56,665 bases of DNA, from contig JADHUC010000018.1 in NCBI GenBank assembly GCA_016784735.1, positions 1 through 56,665 on the forward strand, written 5' to 3'. Positions 9,169-18,689 of this stretch are shown piece after piece. A model generated the notes under the pieces. It saw nothing but the letters and a program-made list of their open reading frames with translations. It was not told the origin of the DNA and ran no database searches. Each line of letters opens with the position of its first letter. Positions within the stretch are counted from its first letter, which is position 1. The position numbers and the translations under genes were made by a program. Origin of the DNA: Pirellulaceae bacterium. GTDB taxonomy: Bacteria > Planctomycetota > Planctomycetia > Pirellulales > Pirellulaceae.

Positions 9169-12100
9169 TCAGTCACCGGTCATGCAGATAACACGGCCGC
9201 CGGTGGTCGAAAGGAACAGGCGACCGCCCGCAACGGCCATGCCATCGAACGTGGGTTGGGCATCGAGTTCGTACTTGGATAGCTCTTGGCCGTCTTTCGC
9301 CGAGAAGGCCATGAGCAGGGCACCGCTCCTGTCGTCAAACGTGGGCTCGACGGCCCCATCCCCTGGAACGATCGGGGGACCCGCAGCGAACAGAACATCG
9401 CCGGCCAACACCATCGCTCGGATCACCAGCGGCACTTCGCAAGACCAGTGATACGTTACCTTGGTGGGTTTGAAGTTCCTGGTCAGTGCCAAGTTATTGT
9501 TCTTGATCTGACGTTTCCCGGTCAGGGGCATGACTTGCTGATCGGCCCGGTACAGATGCAGCGCCACGTCGCTCAAGCCCCGGTCCCCGCCACCGACTCG
9601 CTTTCGCCCGAATCCGTATACCGATGTTTCATCCAAAACCAGAAGCCGGCCACTGGGGACGTAATTGCCGACAACTGCCCATCCGCTCGCTCGGCCATAG
9701 ACCTTCGTGCCGTACACCCAATACGTCCGGTGCCACCAATTGTCGTCCAACAAACCGGCGGAACTGTACAGATGCGGCACATTCGGTTCCAGCTCGATGC
9801 CGTTCGTGTCGAGTCGCTTGTCACGGAGGAAGATGTTCTGCCCGTCGCAGGCAAGCACATCAGGCAACGCGCCGGGCATCTCGACATCGTCCACCAGAGC
9901 CTCCGGCTGCTCGCCCGTCTCCGGGTCGCGGCTGTAGAAACAAGTTTGCCCCAACTGCTCGCCGGTCACGGGGTCCAGCCGATTCAGGTACATGCCGCCA
10001 TCCAGATACGACGACCGGCCTGCCGTGCAATAGACGACGCCATCGTGTACAAGCACACTGCCCGTCACGGGCCAGACCGATTCGACCTGCCCGAACGCTA
10101 CGGTGCGTCGATCCTGGGGAGCGGCGAGGAAACGCCAGACAAGTTCGCCGTCCGTTAGACGCACGCAGTAGACGTAACCGTCCGCCGATCCGAACAGAGC
10201 CAAGCCTTGGAAAATCGTAGGGGGACTATCTACGCGGCCGCCGACCGTGCGACTCCAAACCGGCGTGCCGTCAGCCGCATTGATCGCATGGACCGTATGA
10301 GTGTCGATCGACGCGACAAGCACCTTGCCGTCAGCAACGACCGGGCTCGTGAGCTGTGACCCGAGGCCGCATTCCCAGGCGGGATGCAGTTTGGCGCCCA
10401 AGGCCGACGTTGTGTAGCCGCTGCGCGCGGCGTCGCGTCGATAGGTTGGCCACGAATCGGGTGTCAGGTGTCGGGTGTCGGGTGTCGGGGAAACGTCGCC
10501 GTACGCCGGTCCTCTGTCCAGTCTCTTTCCCGACACCTGAACACTGAAACCCGAAACCTCCCGCGCCGCCGGTGCCAACGCCCAAAGGCCGCTTAGCTTG
10601 CTCTGGATGTAGCAGGCGCACGAGTGGGGCGGTGCATAGAGCAACCCGTTTGCCGGCATCACACCGTACTGGCAACTGCCGCGGAGCCAGCAGTGACGCA
10701 GCGGCTTCTCGCCTTGCAGGTCGATCAACTCGGTTCCCGTTCTGCCAAGAAAGATGAAGCGATCCGTGGCTTTGTTCCTGTAGCAACGATGGTGATGTGT
10801 CGTGGTGAAGGCTGCCGCTGTATCGAACTGTCGTTTCACCTCGCCGGTGCGCAGGTCGCGTCCTTCGGTGAAGTCCATGCTCGTCAGGTTTGGAACGGTG
10901 CTGGTCCAAACCAGTCCATTTGCGACGAAGACGTCCGAAGGTGCGTTGAATCCCTGCGCGGTCGTCGTACGCCATAACTCACTGCCGTCGTCTGCGGATA
11001 GTGCGATCAACTCGCCAAGCGAATCGTCGCCGCGTTTTGGTCTGGCAGTGGGAGTCCACTGGATCTGGGCGCGAGTGGTTTCCGAGGGCCCGTCGGTGGA
11101 CGGCGCGGTGCAGTCAGCGCTAAGCACAACGCCGTCTTGGACGACAAGCGTAGGTGCGGACCAGCCGAGCCGCTTGGTCCGAGTTGGTCGGGGTACGCGC
11201 CAAAGCTCCTTGCCGGAGCGGGAATCCAGACAGATCACGCCGCCGATGCCGTGGAAAAAGACGCGGTCGTCACTGACGCAGAGTGTCGTCGGTAATAGTT
11301 CGCGAGTATCTTCGTCGGACTTCGTCCAGATGGTCTCTCCCGACTCGGCATTGATCGCTCGGATATGTTTGTTGCGCGCGGGTGGGCTCGGGCTGCCGCG
11401 TCGGGTGGACATGGCATACTGTTCTTCGTCGATCTCACCGACCACGACGTATAGGACTCCGTCTCGAAGGAGGATCTCGACCGTGCCTTCCGTGTCGCTG
11501 TACGTTCTGGCGACACGGCCGGTTCGAGCGTCCAGGGCCGTGAGCGGAGCACCGTAACCAAGCGTCACGTACACTCGGTCGCCCACGGCAACCAGCCGTC
11601 GCGACAGTTCGGTTGGGCCGCTGCGGAAGGGCCGCAAGTGTCCTTCCCACGAACTGACGGGCTTCTTCCAGAGCACAACGCCGTTGTAGGCGTCGCGGGC
11701 GACGAGGAACCACTTCGGCGGCAGATTGATCGACGCGGTCGGTCCTTCGTCCACGATGGCGAACAGACGACCACCCGACGTCACCATGGCGCTGGTGCTG
11801 GAAAGATGATTGTGATGCCTTGCCCACTTCGGCCCGCCGACCCATTGGACGTGAAATGGCGACCCCACAACGCTGTCGTGGGCCACCGCATTGTTGTCAG
11901 GTCCGTGCAGGTAATGTGTCCACTCGTCGGTTTGCTCGGGCCGAGGTTTGCGGATAGAGGTTTCGGGTGTCGGGTTTCGGGTGTCGGGTGAGATCTTCAG
12001 CAGAGCCCCCCCGGGAGCCAGCACACGCAAGATCTCCTCATCCCGTATCTCGCATCCCGTATCCTGCATCACAACCAGATTCACCGAATTATCTATGTAC

Positions 12101-12423
12101 GGCAGGCATGCGTCGGTCAGGTGGTCGATGGCAACTCTGCCGTACAGGCCCAACGAACGAATATGCTCGCGGGCCTTGGCAACGTTTGCCGGGTCCGTGT
12201 CCAGGCCGTGTACGAGGTAGCTGTCGTTGGCGTGCAACGCCGCAGTGAGGATTCCATCGCCGCAACCAAGGTGGACAACTAGCCCACCTTGCACGCCTGT
12301 GGCTTCGAGAATACCGTTGGCGACCTCGGCGGACGAGGCGATCGTTTTTTTCTCTTGGCAAATACCAATGGTCGCGACGATCAAAATAGCGGCTGTGGTC
12401 ACTATCGCGTGCCCGTTTTTCAT
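9169..12423 (-). CDS. Exported methyltransferase-like / PQQ beta-propeller fusion protein (copy 2)
   Basis: 1084 aa from MKNGHAIVTTAAILIV, which yields a signal peptide and has GAAGGA upstream; the longer frame to 12528 adds an unlikely leader. It has the same architecture as the gene at 5904: methyltransferase-like region (VVHLGCGDGILTAAL, GLDTDPANVAKAREH, EEILRVLAPGG), then a PQQ/WD-type propeller (LFGSADGYVYCVRLTDGELV, VLAGDVLFAAGPP). The same HHHRCYRNKATDRF stretch is present. The two genes converge with 46 bp between stops, consistent with an inverted duplication of an old ancestor. In-frame low-complexity inserts lie at 10456-10560, 11958-11989 and 12029-12073. Function is unknown; redox or ligand-binding propeller is an inference. 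Confidence 0.8.
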   Translation of the reverse strand: MKNGHAIVTTAAILIVATIGICQEKKTIASSAEVANGILEATGVQGGLVVHLGCGDGILTAALHANDSYLVHGLDTDPANVAKAREHIRSLGLYGRVAIDHLTDACLPYIDNSVNLVVMQDTGCEIRDEEILRVLAPGGALLKISPDTRNPTPETSIRKPRPEQTDEWTHYLHGPDNNAVAHDSVVGSPFHVQWVGGPKWARHHNHLSSTSAMVTSGGRLFAIVDEGPTASINLPPKWFLVARDAYNGVVLWKKPVSSWEGHLRPFRSGPTELSRRLVAVGDRVYVTLGYGAPLTALDARTGRVARTYSDTEGTVEILLRDGVLYVVVGEIDEEQYAMSTRRGSPSPPARNKHIRAINAESGETIWTKSDEDTRELLPTTLCVSDDRVFFHGIGGVICLDSRSGKELWRVPRPTRTKRLGWSAPTLVVQDGVVLSADCTAPSTDGPSETTRAQIQWTPTARPKRGDDSLGELIALSADDGSELWRTTTAQGFNAPSDVFVANGLVWTSTVPNLTSMDFTEGRDLRTGEVKRQFDTAAAFTTTHHHRCYRNKATDRFIFLGRTGTELIDLQGEKPLRHCWLRGSCQYGVMPANGLLYAPPHSCACYIQSKLSGLWALAPAAREVSGFSVQVSGKRLDRGPAYGDVSPTPDTRHLTPDSWPTYRRDAARSGYTTSALGAKLHPAWECGLGSQLTSPVVADGKVLVASIDTHTVHAINAADGTPVWSRTVGGRVDSPPTIFQGLALFGSADGYVYCVRLTDGELVWRFLAAPQDRRTVAFGQVESVWPVTGSVLVHDGVVYCTAGRSSYLDGGMYLNRLDPVTGEQLGQTCFYSRDPETGEQPEALVDDVEMPGALPDVLACDGQNIFLRDKRLDTNGIELEPNVPHLYSSAGLLDDNWWHRTYWVYGTKVYGRASGWAVVGNYVPSGRLLVLDETSVYGFGRKRVGGGDRGLSDVALHLYRADQQVMPLTGKRQIKNNNLALTRNFKPTKVTYHWSCEVPLVIRAMVLAGDVLFAAGPPIVPGDGAVEPTFDDRSGALLMAFSAKDGQELSKYELDAQPTFDGMAVAGGRLFLSTTGGRVICMTGD
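10456..10560. repeat. In-frame simple-sequence insert in the second propeller gene
   Basis: Counterpart of 7783-7886: two inverted blocks of GGTGTCGGG/GGTTTCGGG words around a short native segment (KRLDRGPAYG), read in frame as QVSG... and ...SPTPDTRH. Confidence 0.75.
11958..11989. repeat. Simple-sequence GGGTGTCGGGTTTCGG block inside coding sequence
   Basis: About 30 nt of alternating GGTTTCGGGTGTCGGG words, in frame as SPDTRNPTPETS after the methyltransferase-like region. At the same place the paralogue has a different simple sequence (GGAAATCGAAAATCGGAAA, 6368-6386). Confidence 0.65.
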
Positions 12424-12442
12424 GACGTTTTCCTTCGTTGAA

Positions 12443-12468
12443 GACCGCCTAAAGGCGGGACTACGAAC
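12443..12468. repeat. REP-like palindrome (ACCGCCT..AGGCGG..ACTACGAAC)
   Basis: Hairpin CCGCCT-AA-AGGCGG with flank GACTACGAAC, 20 bp upstream of the second propeller gene's start. Nearly the same sequence lies at 46168-46193, so it is a dispersed repeat. The rest of the 12424-12635 gap shows nothing recognisable. Confidence 0.65.
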
Positions 12469-12635
12469 TGATTTATGCGTGACTCTAGATTGTATTGGCT
12501 CGCCAGCCGGTTCGCGAGCCTGCATCACGAGAACTACTTCGAGGGAAGGCAGCAGAAACCGGCGTGCAGTACAAGTAGCGGATCGTTGTCTTCTTCTTCG
12601 ATGCTGCCAAGAAAGGCAAGGGAGTTGAACGTACG

Positions 12636-14627
12636 CTAGACAAGGCTCGACACGATTTCGTTCAACGTCTCTTCGAGGTCTGCGTCGCTGACGGAGTCAT
12701 CTGCGATTGATTCGGGTGGTGCGTCGTCGCGTCTTCGGCCGACTGTTTGGTATGACTGAACGGCAGACTGACGTTGCAGTTCCCGGTCGTGGCTGTTGTC
12801 GGCAGCCGTTGGTGACGACTGCTGGACTGGTTCCCCTTCGCCTTCAGCGACCGACGAAGATGCCACATGCGCGGCCCAACTCCCTTCGCCCTCAGCTTCG
12901 ACGACCCACCGTGGACCGAAAGTGTTCAGATCGGTGATCACCATCAAGGCGTCCAGCGGAGTCACGTCCCCTTCGCCTGAACAGTCTAAATACGGGGGCG
13001 GCTCGTTTGGCGCGACTGGCGGCACGGGCAGCGACTGCGAACTGTTGGCAATCAGGTAATTGACCACAAGTAAGACGTCGAATGCCGTGATTCGGCCGTC
13101 GCCGCTAACGTCGTGTTTGTGAATCGGACATTGCCATGGCGGGACGACCCGGAAACTGTGAATGTACGTCTCGCCAGGCTCGCCTTCGTTGTTGTTAGGC
13201 CCTTCTGTCGGTGCGGGCACCGAGGACCCAACATACAGGCGAACAAGCCCGTCCTTGGCTCCAACGAGCAGGTCCGCTTTGCCGTCGCGGTTAGCGTCAC
13301 CGACAAACGGTCGCGACCGCGGCGTTCCGTCAAGATCGATGGCCGCGCCGCCTGCCTCGATCGCCTGGTAGCCGTTGAACTGTGGCGCTGCGTCGGTCCC
13401 CGTGTTGGCGTAGAAGAGTAACTGCCCTTCCGTGTTGCCTACCACCAGATCTTTGCGCCCGTCGCCGTTCAGGTCCGCAACCGCGACGCTGGCCCTGCCC
13501 GTGGGCACGTCCTGTCCGGCGGCTGCATCCAGAACGATCGTTTCGCTACGAAAGTCTGCCGGTCCCGAGCCGGATTCGTTCAGTAGGACGCGGACGTTCC
13601 CATCCAGGTCGCCCAGCACTAGGTCGTACCGGCCGTCGTTATCCCAGTCGACGATATCCACGGTCGCCCGTTTGCCGACGTCGACAATACTCTTGCCACC
13701 CGCTTGCCCAACTTCTACCGGCTCGGGCGTGCCAAAACGAGGTTCTGCAATTGTGTTTTCGTTTAGGGCCACCTGTACGGTACCGTCGGCCAGGCCCAGT
13801 ACCAGATCCTTCAATCCGTCCTGGTTCCAGTCGAAGACTCGGGGGAACACGCCCATGCATCCGCTGGCCGACACAGTAAGGTCGACTCCGCCGGACTGGG
13901 CGTAGAGGAAGGAGCCGTAGGCGGGTGCCGCGTTGGTTCCGGAGTTCAGGTAGACGCGGACCTTGCCTGTATCCAACGACGATTTCTCGCCGACAATCAG
14001 GTCCGTCAGACCGTCACTGTTCCAATCGGCCAGCGACGGTACGGAGTAGTCGACGGTTTGGATGTCGACTCCGCCTGCCTGGACCGTCTGGGCAGCGGAG
14101 AACGCCGGTAACCGGAAAGCGAGACCACTGCTTCCGCCACGCAACGTATTCCCCTCTGAATCTGTCAAGAGGCCTCCGTCCAACTGCAATTCGTACGTGG
14201 CTCCTGGCAGGGAGGCATCGAAGGAGAGGTTCAGAGTCTTTGTCTGGTCGTCGTACGAGAACTGGTTGGCAGCCAACGAAATGGGGCCGTCGGAGACGTC
14301 CACCAGCGAGACTGCGTTCAGGACCGAGCCATCGCCGATTGCGGCATCCAGACTCATCGACTTGGTGAAGGTGATGTCGAGGGAGTCGACCGGAGCTGCG
14401 GGCACGTCGACGATCGCCACCTTGGGGTGCGACGGAGCTTCCCCATTGCCGCCCGCGGCAGGTTCGACCGTGCAGATCAAACAGTCTTCGCCTTCCCAGC
14501 CGACGGCGCTAAGAAGCTGGCGATCCTCCAGACGCTCAAAAACAAGACTCCTGCCGAGACGGCCCCGCGCGTTCAGCCTTCTCAGTTGTTTTCGGGAGAC
14601 TTGCGTATGGTGCCGGTGCTTCGCCAT
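12636..14627 (-). CDS. Surface/extracellular protein with FG-GAP repeats and dockerin-like domain
   Basis: 663 aa from MAKHRHHTQVS. The N-terminus holds the planctomycete secretion-associated signature LVFERLEDRQLLSA instead of a classical long signal peptide. Residues about 60-200 look like an Ig/cadherin-like domain (ATYELQLDGGLLTDSEGN). Residues about 190-470 are FG-GAP/VCBS repeats, each with a calcium-loop-like motif (DWNSDGLTDLIVG, DWNQDGLKDLVLG, DWDNDGRYDLVLG, DLNGDGRKDLVVG, DANRDGKADLLVG). A dockerin type I-like pair follows (HDVSGDGRITAFDVLLVVN and a degenerate second copy DCSGEGDVTPLDALMVI). The tail is Ser/Glu-rich and disordered. Role: probably adhesion or matrix display; partners unknown. 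Confidence 0.85.
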   Translation of the reverse strand: MAKHRHHTQVSRKQLRRLNARGRLGRSLVFERLEDRQLLSAVGWEGEDCLICTVEPAAGGNGEAPSHPKVAIVDVPAAPVDSLDITFTKSMSLDAAIGDGSVLNAVSLVDVSDGPISLAANQFSYDDQTKTLNLSFDASLPGATYELQLDGGLLTDSEGNTLRGGSSGLAFRLPAFSAAQTVQAGGVDIQTVDYSVPSLADWNSDGLTDLIVGEKSSLDTGKVRVYLNSGTNAAPAYGSFLYAQSGGVDLTVSASGCMGVFPRVFDWNQDGLKDLVLGLADGTVQVALNENTIAEPRFGTPEPVEVGQAGGKSIVDVGKRATVDIVDWDNDGRYDLVLGDLDGNVRVLLNESGSGPADFRSETIVLDAAAGQDVPTGRASVAVADLNGDGRKDLVVGNTEGQLLFYANTGTDAAPQFNGYQAIEAGGAAIDLDGTPRSRPFVGDANRDGKADLLVGAKDGLVRLYVGSSVPAPTEGPNNNEGEPGETYIHSFRVVPPWQCPIHKHDVSGDGRITAFDVLLVVNYLIANSSQSLPVPPVAPNEPPPYLDCSGEGDVTPLDALMVITDLNTFGPRWVVEAEGEGSWAAHVASSSVAEGEGEPVQQSSPTAADNSHDRELQRQSAVQSYQTVGRRRDDAPPESIADDSVSDADLEETLNEIVSSLV

Positions 14628-14743
14628 GAAAGAGCTTTCCCGCTGACGCGAAGATATATCGGGACCGTTTTGTCCGAAGCAGCCCAAAGGTAAATGCTAT
14701 GCCGCACGACAGGCGCAAACGGCACGTTTCGCCCTGGTCAGTA

Positions 14744-14749
14744 TATAAT
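14744..14749 (+). promoter_or_regulatory. Putative -10 element upstream of the DUF1598 gene
   Basis: TATAAT within a run of A/T (GTATATAATAATCG), 68 bp upstream of the ATG at 14817. No convincing -35 box is seen at 17 bp, so this is tentative. Confidence 0.35.
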
Positions 14750-14816
14750 AATCGTATTGTTCCTACGTTCCCGTCCAGTCTATTGCTTTGACGCTGTCAG
14801 CTAGTGGAGGAGTTCC

Positions 14817-16253
14817 ATGATCCGATTTCATGCTTCGCAGAAGTTGAGCACGGACGTGGTGTGGCGGAATGCAATCTCTGGAATGGTGTGCTTCGCCATG
14901 TGTGCACTGATCATGTGTGCGCCTCGCCTGAAGGCCCAGCAGGGCAACACGACTGTTCAATTGCCGACCTTCGGGGTGGCGATTGACGCTGTGGGTCTAT
15001 TGAGCGTGAAGAGCTTTCCCGATCCACTCGGCCGTCTGCATGCCGCACGCGTGGCCGCAGCTCGGGCTGGGCTGCCTCGCGACATCGCAGTGCCATCGGA
15101 CATGCGAATGGTTTCGCTCTTACGATTGGAGAAGGCCGTCGGCCGTGCCGTTGCCGCTGGCGGACAGCCCGACGAAATGATGCGAAATCTGGCTGGCTTG
15201 CAGAGTCTGCGGTACGTGTTCTTCTATCCGGACGAGCCGGACATCGTAATCGCGGGGCCTGCAGAAGGCTGGGTAGCGGACGCATCGGGGCGAGTTGTCG
15301 GTATCAAAACGGGCCGCCCCGTTTTGCGTTTGGACGACTTGGTTGTTGCGTTGCGAGCCTATGCACCCGGCAGCAACAATCGGCCATTCATCGGTTGTAC
15401 GATCGACCCCAATCGCGACGGGCTGGCTCGACTGCAGAAATTCCAGCAGACGATCCCCCGGACGATTCCGCAACGGGCTCGACAACAAGTGGCCGCGCGC
15501 ATAGCCCAGGGCTCGGCCGAAAGTCTTGGCATGGCCAATATCCGGGTATTTGGAATCTCGGCCAACACGCATTTTGCCCAAGTGATGATCGAAGCCGACT
15601 ACCGCATGAAGTTGATCGGTGTCGGTTTGGAGCCGCCGCCGACGCGGATGACAACCTTCATCGGCGCTCTGACCGTGCCACAGCACTCGATGCTGCAGCG
15701 GTGGTGGTTCACGCCGCGATACGATTGCGTGCGGGTCACGAAGGATCGGCAGGCGATGGAGTTGGTGGGCGAGGCGGTACAACTGTTGGCGGAAGACAAG
15801 CTGGTGGGCCCCGACGGCCAACTGGCACCCGCAGCAGCCAAGCCCAGCAAAGCGAGCGAACTGTTCACCATGGGGTTTACACGCAAGTACCCGGAGATTG
15901 CCGCTCGAAGCCCGGTATACGCGCAACTCCGTAACCTGATTGACATGTTGGTTGCGGCGGCGTTCATTCGCCAACAGGACTTCTACGGCCAGGCGAGCTG
16001 GAATCTGGGGGTTCTCGGCGACGAAACCGCATTGCCTGTTCAGACGGTGCGTGCGGCTGAACGCGTGCCCTGTGTTGTCAATACGGTGTGGAAAGGCAAT
16101 CGTCTGCTCTCGCCGGCAGGCGGCGGCGTTTCGATTCGTGCGGACGTGGCGCTCGAGCCCGATCGTCTGCTGGCCGACGAGAACGGCAAGGTGGCGGAGC
16201 GTTACCGTAACATCGGCCTGCCAGCCGACAAGAGCCGCTGGTGGTGGGATTAG
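14817..16253 (+). CDS. DUF1598 domain-containing exported protein
   Basis: 478 aa. GGAGGAG precedes the ATG. A long N-terminal region with a hydrophobic signal (MVCFAMCALIMCAPRLKA) leads into a protein that resembles the planctomycete-specific DUF1598 family: FGVAIDAVGLLSVKSF, LRYVFFYPDEPDIVIAGPAE, GCTIDPNRDGLARLQKF and VFGISANTHFAQVMIEADYR are conserved-looking blocks as I recall the family. The C-terminal third carries RWWFTPRYDCV and FTRKYPEIAARSPVYAQLRN. Function is unknown. The stop codon overlaps that of the convergent yidC by 3-4 bp, so the two transcripts must share a terminator region or read into each other. Confidence 0.8.
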   Translation: MIRFHASQKLSTDVVWRNAISGMVCFAMCALIMCAPRLKAQQGNTTVQLPTFGVAIDAVGLLSVKSFPDPLGRLHAARVAAARAGLPRDIAVPSDMRMVSLLRLEKAVGRAVAAGGQPDEMMRNLAGLQSLRYVFFYPDEPDIVIAGPAEGWVADASGRVVGIKTGRPVLRLDDLVVALRAYAPGSNNRPFIGCTIDPNRDGLARLQKFQQTIPRTIPQRARQQVAARIAQGSAESLGMANIRVFGISANTHFAQVMIEADYRMKLIGVGLEPPPTRMTTFIGALTVPQHSMLQRWWFTPRYDCVRVTKDRQAMELVGEAVQLLAEDKLVGPDGQLAPAAAKPSKASELFTMGFTRKYPEIAARSPVYAQLRNLIDMLVAAAFIRQQDFYGQASWNLGVLGDETALPVQTVRAAERVPCVVNTVWKGNRLLSPAGGGVSIRADVALEPDRLLADENGKVAERYRNIGLPADKSRWWWD

Positions 16254-18664
16254 CGTTTCTTCTGTCTTTTCTTCAGCTTTGCCTTTTTAGCCTCGGCATC
16301 CGCCTTCTGCTTGCGAGTCTTTGTCGGAGCGCCTGATTCTACTTTGCCGGGAGGCGGTAACAGTTTTCTTTCCGCAATGCCCCACAGGCTGGAAGCGATG
16401 AAGTAGACGCACAGGCCGCTGGCCACGCGGAAGAACAGGAAGCCCATGAAGATCATCATGAACTTCATGACTTTCTGTTGCATGCGCGACTGGTCATCGG
16501 TGGCCGGTGGCATGAACATCTTCTGCTGCGCCAAGAACAAGACAATCGTAAAGATCGGCAGGATGTTGAAATAGGGGCCGAGCCAGCCGCCCGATTCGCT
16601 GGCGAGGAAGCCGGGCATCCAGTCCTGCCAATAGAAGAGCATGTCGGGCCCGGCCAAATTCGAACACCATTCGACACCCGGTATGAGCGGAGCCTGCCGC
16701 AACTCGACATCGACGGACAGCGAGCGATAGAGTCCGATAAAGATAGGCAACTGGACGAACATCAACAGGCAGCCGCCGAAAGGATTGTAGTTGTGCTTGG
16801 CAAACAGCTCGCGCTGGGACGCCGCACGTTTTTCCATGTCGTTCTTGTACTGTTCCGCAATCCGCTTCATTTCCGGCGCCAACGCCTGCATCATCTGCGC
16901 GTTCTTGGCAGCCTTGCGGCTGAGCGGGATCATGCAACTTCGCACCAGCACGGTCAGCATGATGATGGCCAGGCCGTAATTCACGAGCGGCAGCCATTCG
17001 AACCAGTGCAAGATCGCCGAAAGCGGCTTGGCGACCATGCCGAACCAGCCATAGGCGATACATTCCTCCAATTCGTATTCGGCCAGCAACTTTGGTTGTT
17101 TGGGGCCGGCGAACAGGATGAATTCTTGCGTGTGCGCTTTCCCAGCGGTGATCGTATGAACGTCACTGATCAATCGGAACGAGACGTTGATGGTTTTTCG
17201 ATCGGACTTCTTCTTTTCGCCTACATCACCGACAGGCATCGCAATTGCCTGCTTGAAGCGACGCCGCTTGGTATCGTCCCCCGTTTCCGACTTCAGAGGT
17301 ACCGGCTTCAAAGCTACGGTGAAGAACTGCGTGTCGACGCCCAGATAGTCCAGTTCTTGCGATTCGTCATCGGGAAAGAGCGTGAGAGACGCCGTCTCGT
17401 TCTTTTCTTTGGCTTCGATCGTCTCGCTGTAGATCGCCATGGTACCCATCAGGCCGTGGCCGGATTTAGGCGTGCTCCAAAGAACGTCCCGGGCGCCCGC
17501 GGCGGAGAACTTTGTCGGGTGAATCTTGTTCGAGTACCACCAGCCTTCCAGCGGCAAGCCGTTGGGGCCATCAAGCCGATATGCGATCTGTTGGTCTGCG
17601 GCGCCCTCGTCCTTGTTGTGAATCTCGATTTCAAGCGTGAGGTGGTAGGATTTGTAAGTGTTATTGTCCAATTCGGCGTCTGGCGTTCGGGCCAGACGGT
17701 ATCGCTTAACCAACTCTAACTTGCCCTCGACACCGATCTCCTTTAGGTCGTCCAGCAGAAAGTGGAACTCCACGGCGGGTCCCTTGCCATCGTCCTTGAT
17801 CTCGACGACCTCCCAATTCTCCTCACGCAGTGATGGGAGTCCTGCCAACTCGTCCGAGCCGCGCTTGACAGACTTGCCGCCTACACTCTCGAGGGCAAAC
17901 AGGAATGACTTCGGATCGGAGCCTTCCGGCCGTATGATGCTGAGCGGTTGGCGGATCAGCTCGATGGGGAGATTCCGAGTCACGGTCGCGCCGGCTGAAA
18001 CTGGACGCGAAACGCTGACTCCGATCGTCTGGCCCGGCTTCGTGGTCGCCATGAAGTCCTTGAAGTCCGCCACGCTCTTAATCTCATCACTGTCGTCCCC
18101 CAATCTCACCTGCTTGATCACATCCTCAGGTTTCAGTCCGGCCTTCGCAGCCGGTGTACCGGGGCCGACGACGTTCACGCGGCATTCGTCGTTCGGTTCG
18201 CCGAGACCCAGATGACCGAGATAGCCGGCTTTGGCATTCAGTTCGCGAAACCGGAACGTTCCCGCCGGGCTCCGTTCGGTCAGTTCGATTCGTTCGACGG
18301 CTGCGCCCTGGCTATTGAAGGTGACCAGCAAGCGGTATGGACAGTTCGGGTCCATTGAGCCAAGCGTGACTCGCTCGTTCGCGACTTTCTCGCGGACTTC
18401 TTCCGGGTCGGCGGGGTCGGGTACATCCGGAGTTTGCGTCTTGGGTTTCGGCTTTCCTTCTACCTCATCCTCCGCGTCTTTGCTCGGGTCTTTCGGGGCG
18501 CCGTCGTCCTGGCCACCGGCGTCTTCGTCTGCCGGCGCGGCGCCCGCGTCCTCGGGCGGCTTATCGGCGACCGGTTTCCGCGGCGCCAGCGCGTTCTGAT
18601 ACATCATGTGCAGGAACAGCACCAGAGCGGCAAGCACCAGAAATAGAGCGAAACGCTTTTCCAC
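16250..18664 (-). CDS. yidC: Membrane protein insertase YidC with embedded PDZ domain
   Basis: 804 aa, GTG start. YidC/Oxa1 inserts and folds inner-membrane proteins, alone or with SecYEG. A single N-terminal segment (FALFLVLAALVLFLHMMYQ) anchors a large periplasmic domain; the conserved C-terminal Oxa1 core has five membrane segments (YGLAIIMLTVLVRSCMIPLS, GGCLLMFVQLPIFIGLYRSL, MKFMMIFMGFLFFRVASGLC). The tail is Lys-rich, as expected for ribosome contact. Unusual is a PDZ-like segment at about residues 150-235 (NVVGPGTPAAKAGLKPEDVI, then VADFKDFMATTKPGQTIGV), placed in the periplasmic domain after an acidic, Pro-rich linker. E. coli YidC has about 550 residues and no PDZ. Confidence 0.93.
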   Translation of the reverse strand: MEKRFALFLVLAALVLFLHMMYQNALAPRKPVADKPPEDAGAAPADEDAGGQDDGAPKDPSKDAEDEVEGKPKPKTQTPDVPDPADPEEVREKVANERVTLGSMDPNCPYRLLVTFNSQGAAVERIELTERSPAGTFRFRELNAKAGYLGHLGLGEPNDECRVNVVGPGTPAAKAGLKPEDVIKQVRLGDDSDEIKSVADFKDFMATTKPGQTIGVSVSRPVSAGATVTRNLPIELIRQPLSIIRPEGSDPKSFLFALESVGGKSVKRGSDELAGLPSLREENWEVVEIKDDGKGPAVEFHFLLDDLKEIGVEGKLELVKRYRLARTPDAELDNNTYKSYHLTLEIEIHNKDEGAADQQIAYRLDGPNGLPLEGWWYSNKIHPTKFSAAGARDVLWSTPKSGHGLMGTMAIYSETIEAKEKNETASLTLFPDDESQELDYLGVDTQFFTVALKPVPLKSETGDDTKRRRFKQAIAMPVGDVGEKKKSDRKTINVSFRLISDVHTITAGKAHTQEFILFAGPKQPKLLAEYELEECIAYGWFGMVAKPLSAILHWFEWLPLVNYGLAIIMLTVLVRSCMIPLSRKAAKNAQMMQALAPEMKRIAEQYKNDMEKRAASQRELFAKHNYNPFGGCLLMFVQLPIFIGLYRSLSVDVELRQAPLIPGVEWCSNLAGPDMLFYWQDWMPGFLASESGGWLGPYFNILPIFTIVLFLAQQKMFMPPATDDQSRMQQKVMKFMMIFMGFLFFRVASGLCVYFIASSLWGIAERKLLPPPGKVESGAPTKTRKQKADAEAKKAKLKKRQKKR

Positions 18665-18689
18665 GATTTAGAACCTCAGGCAGAAGGAT

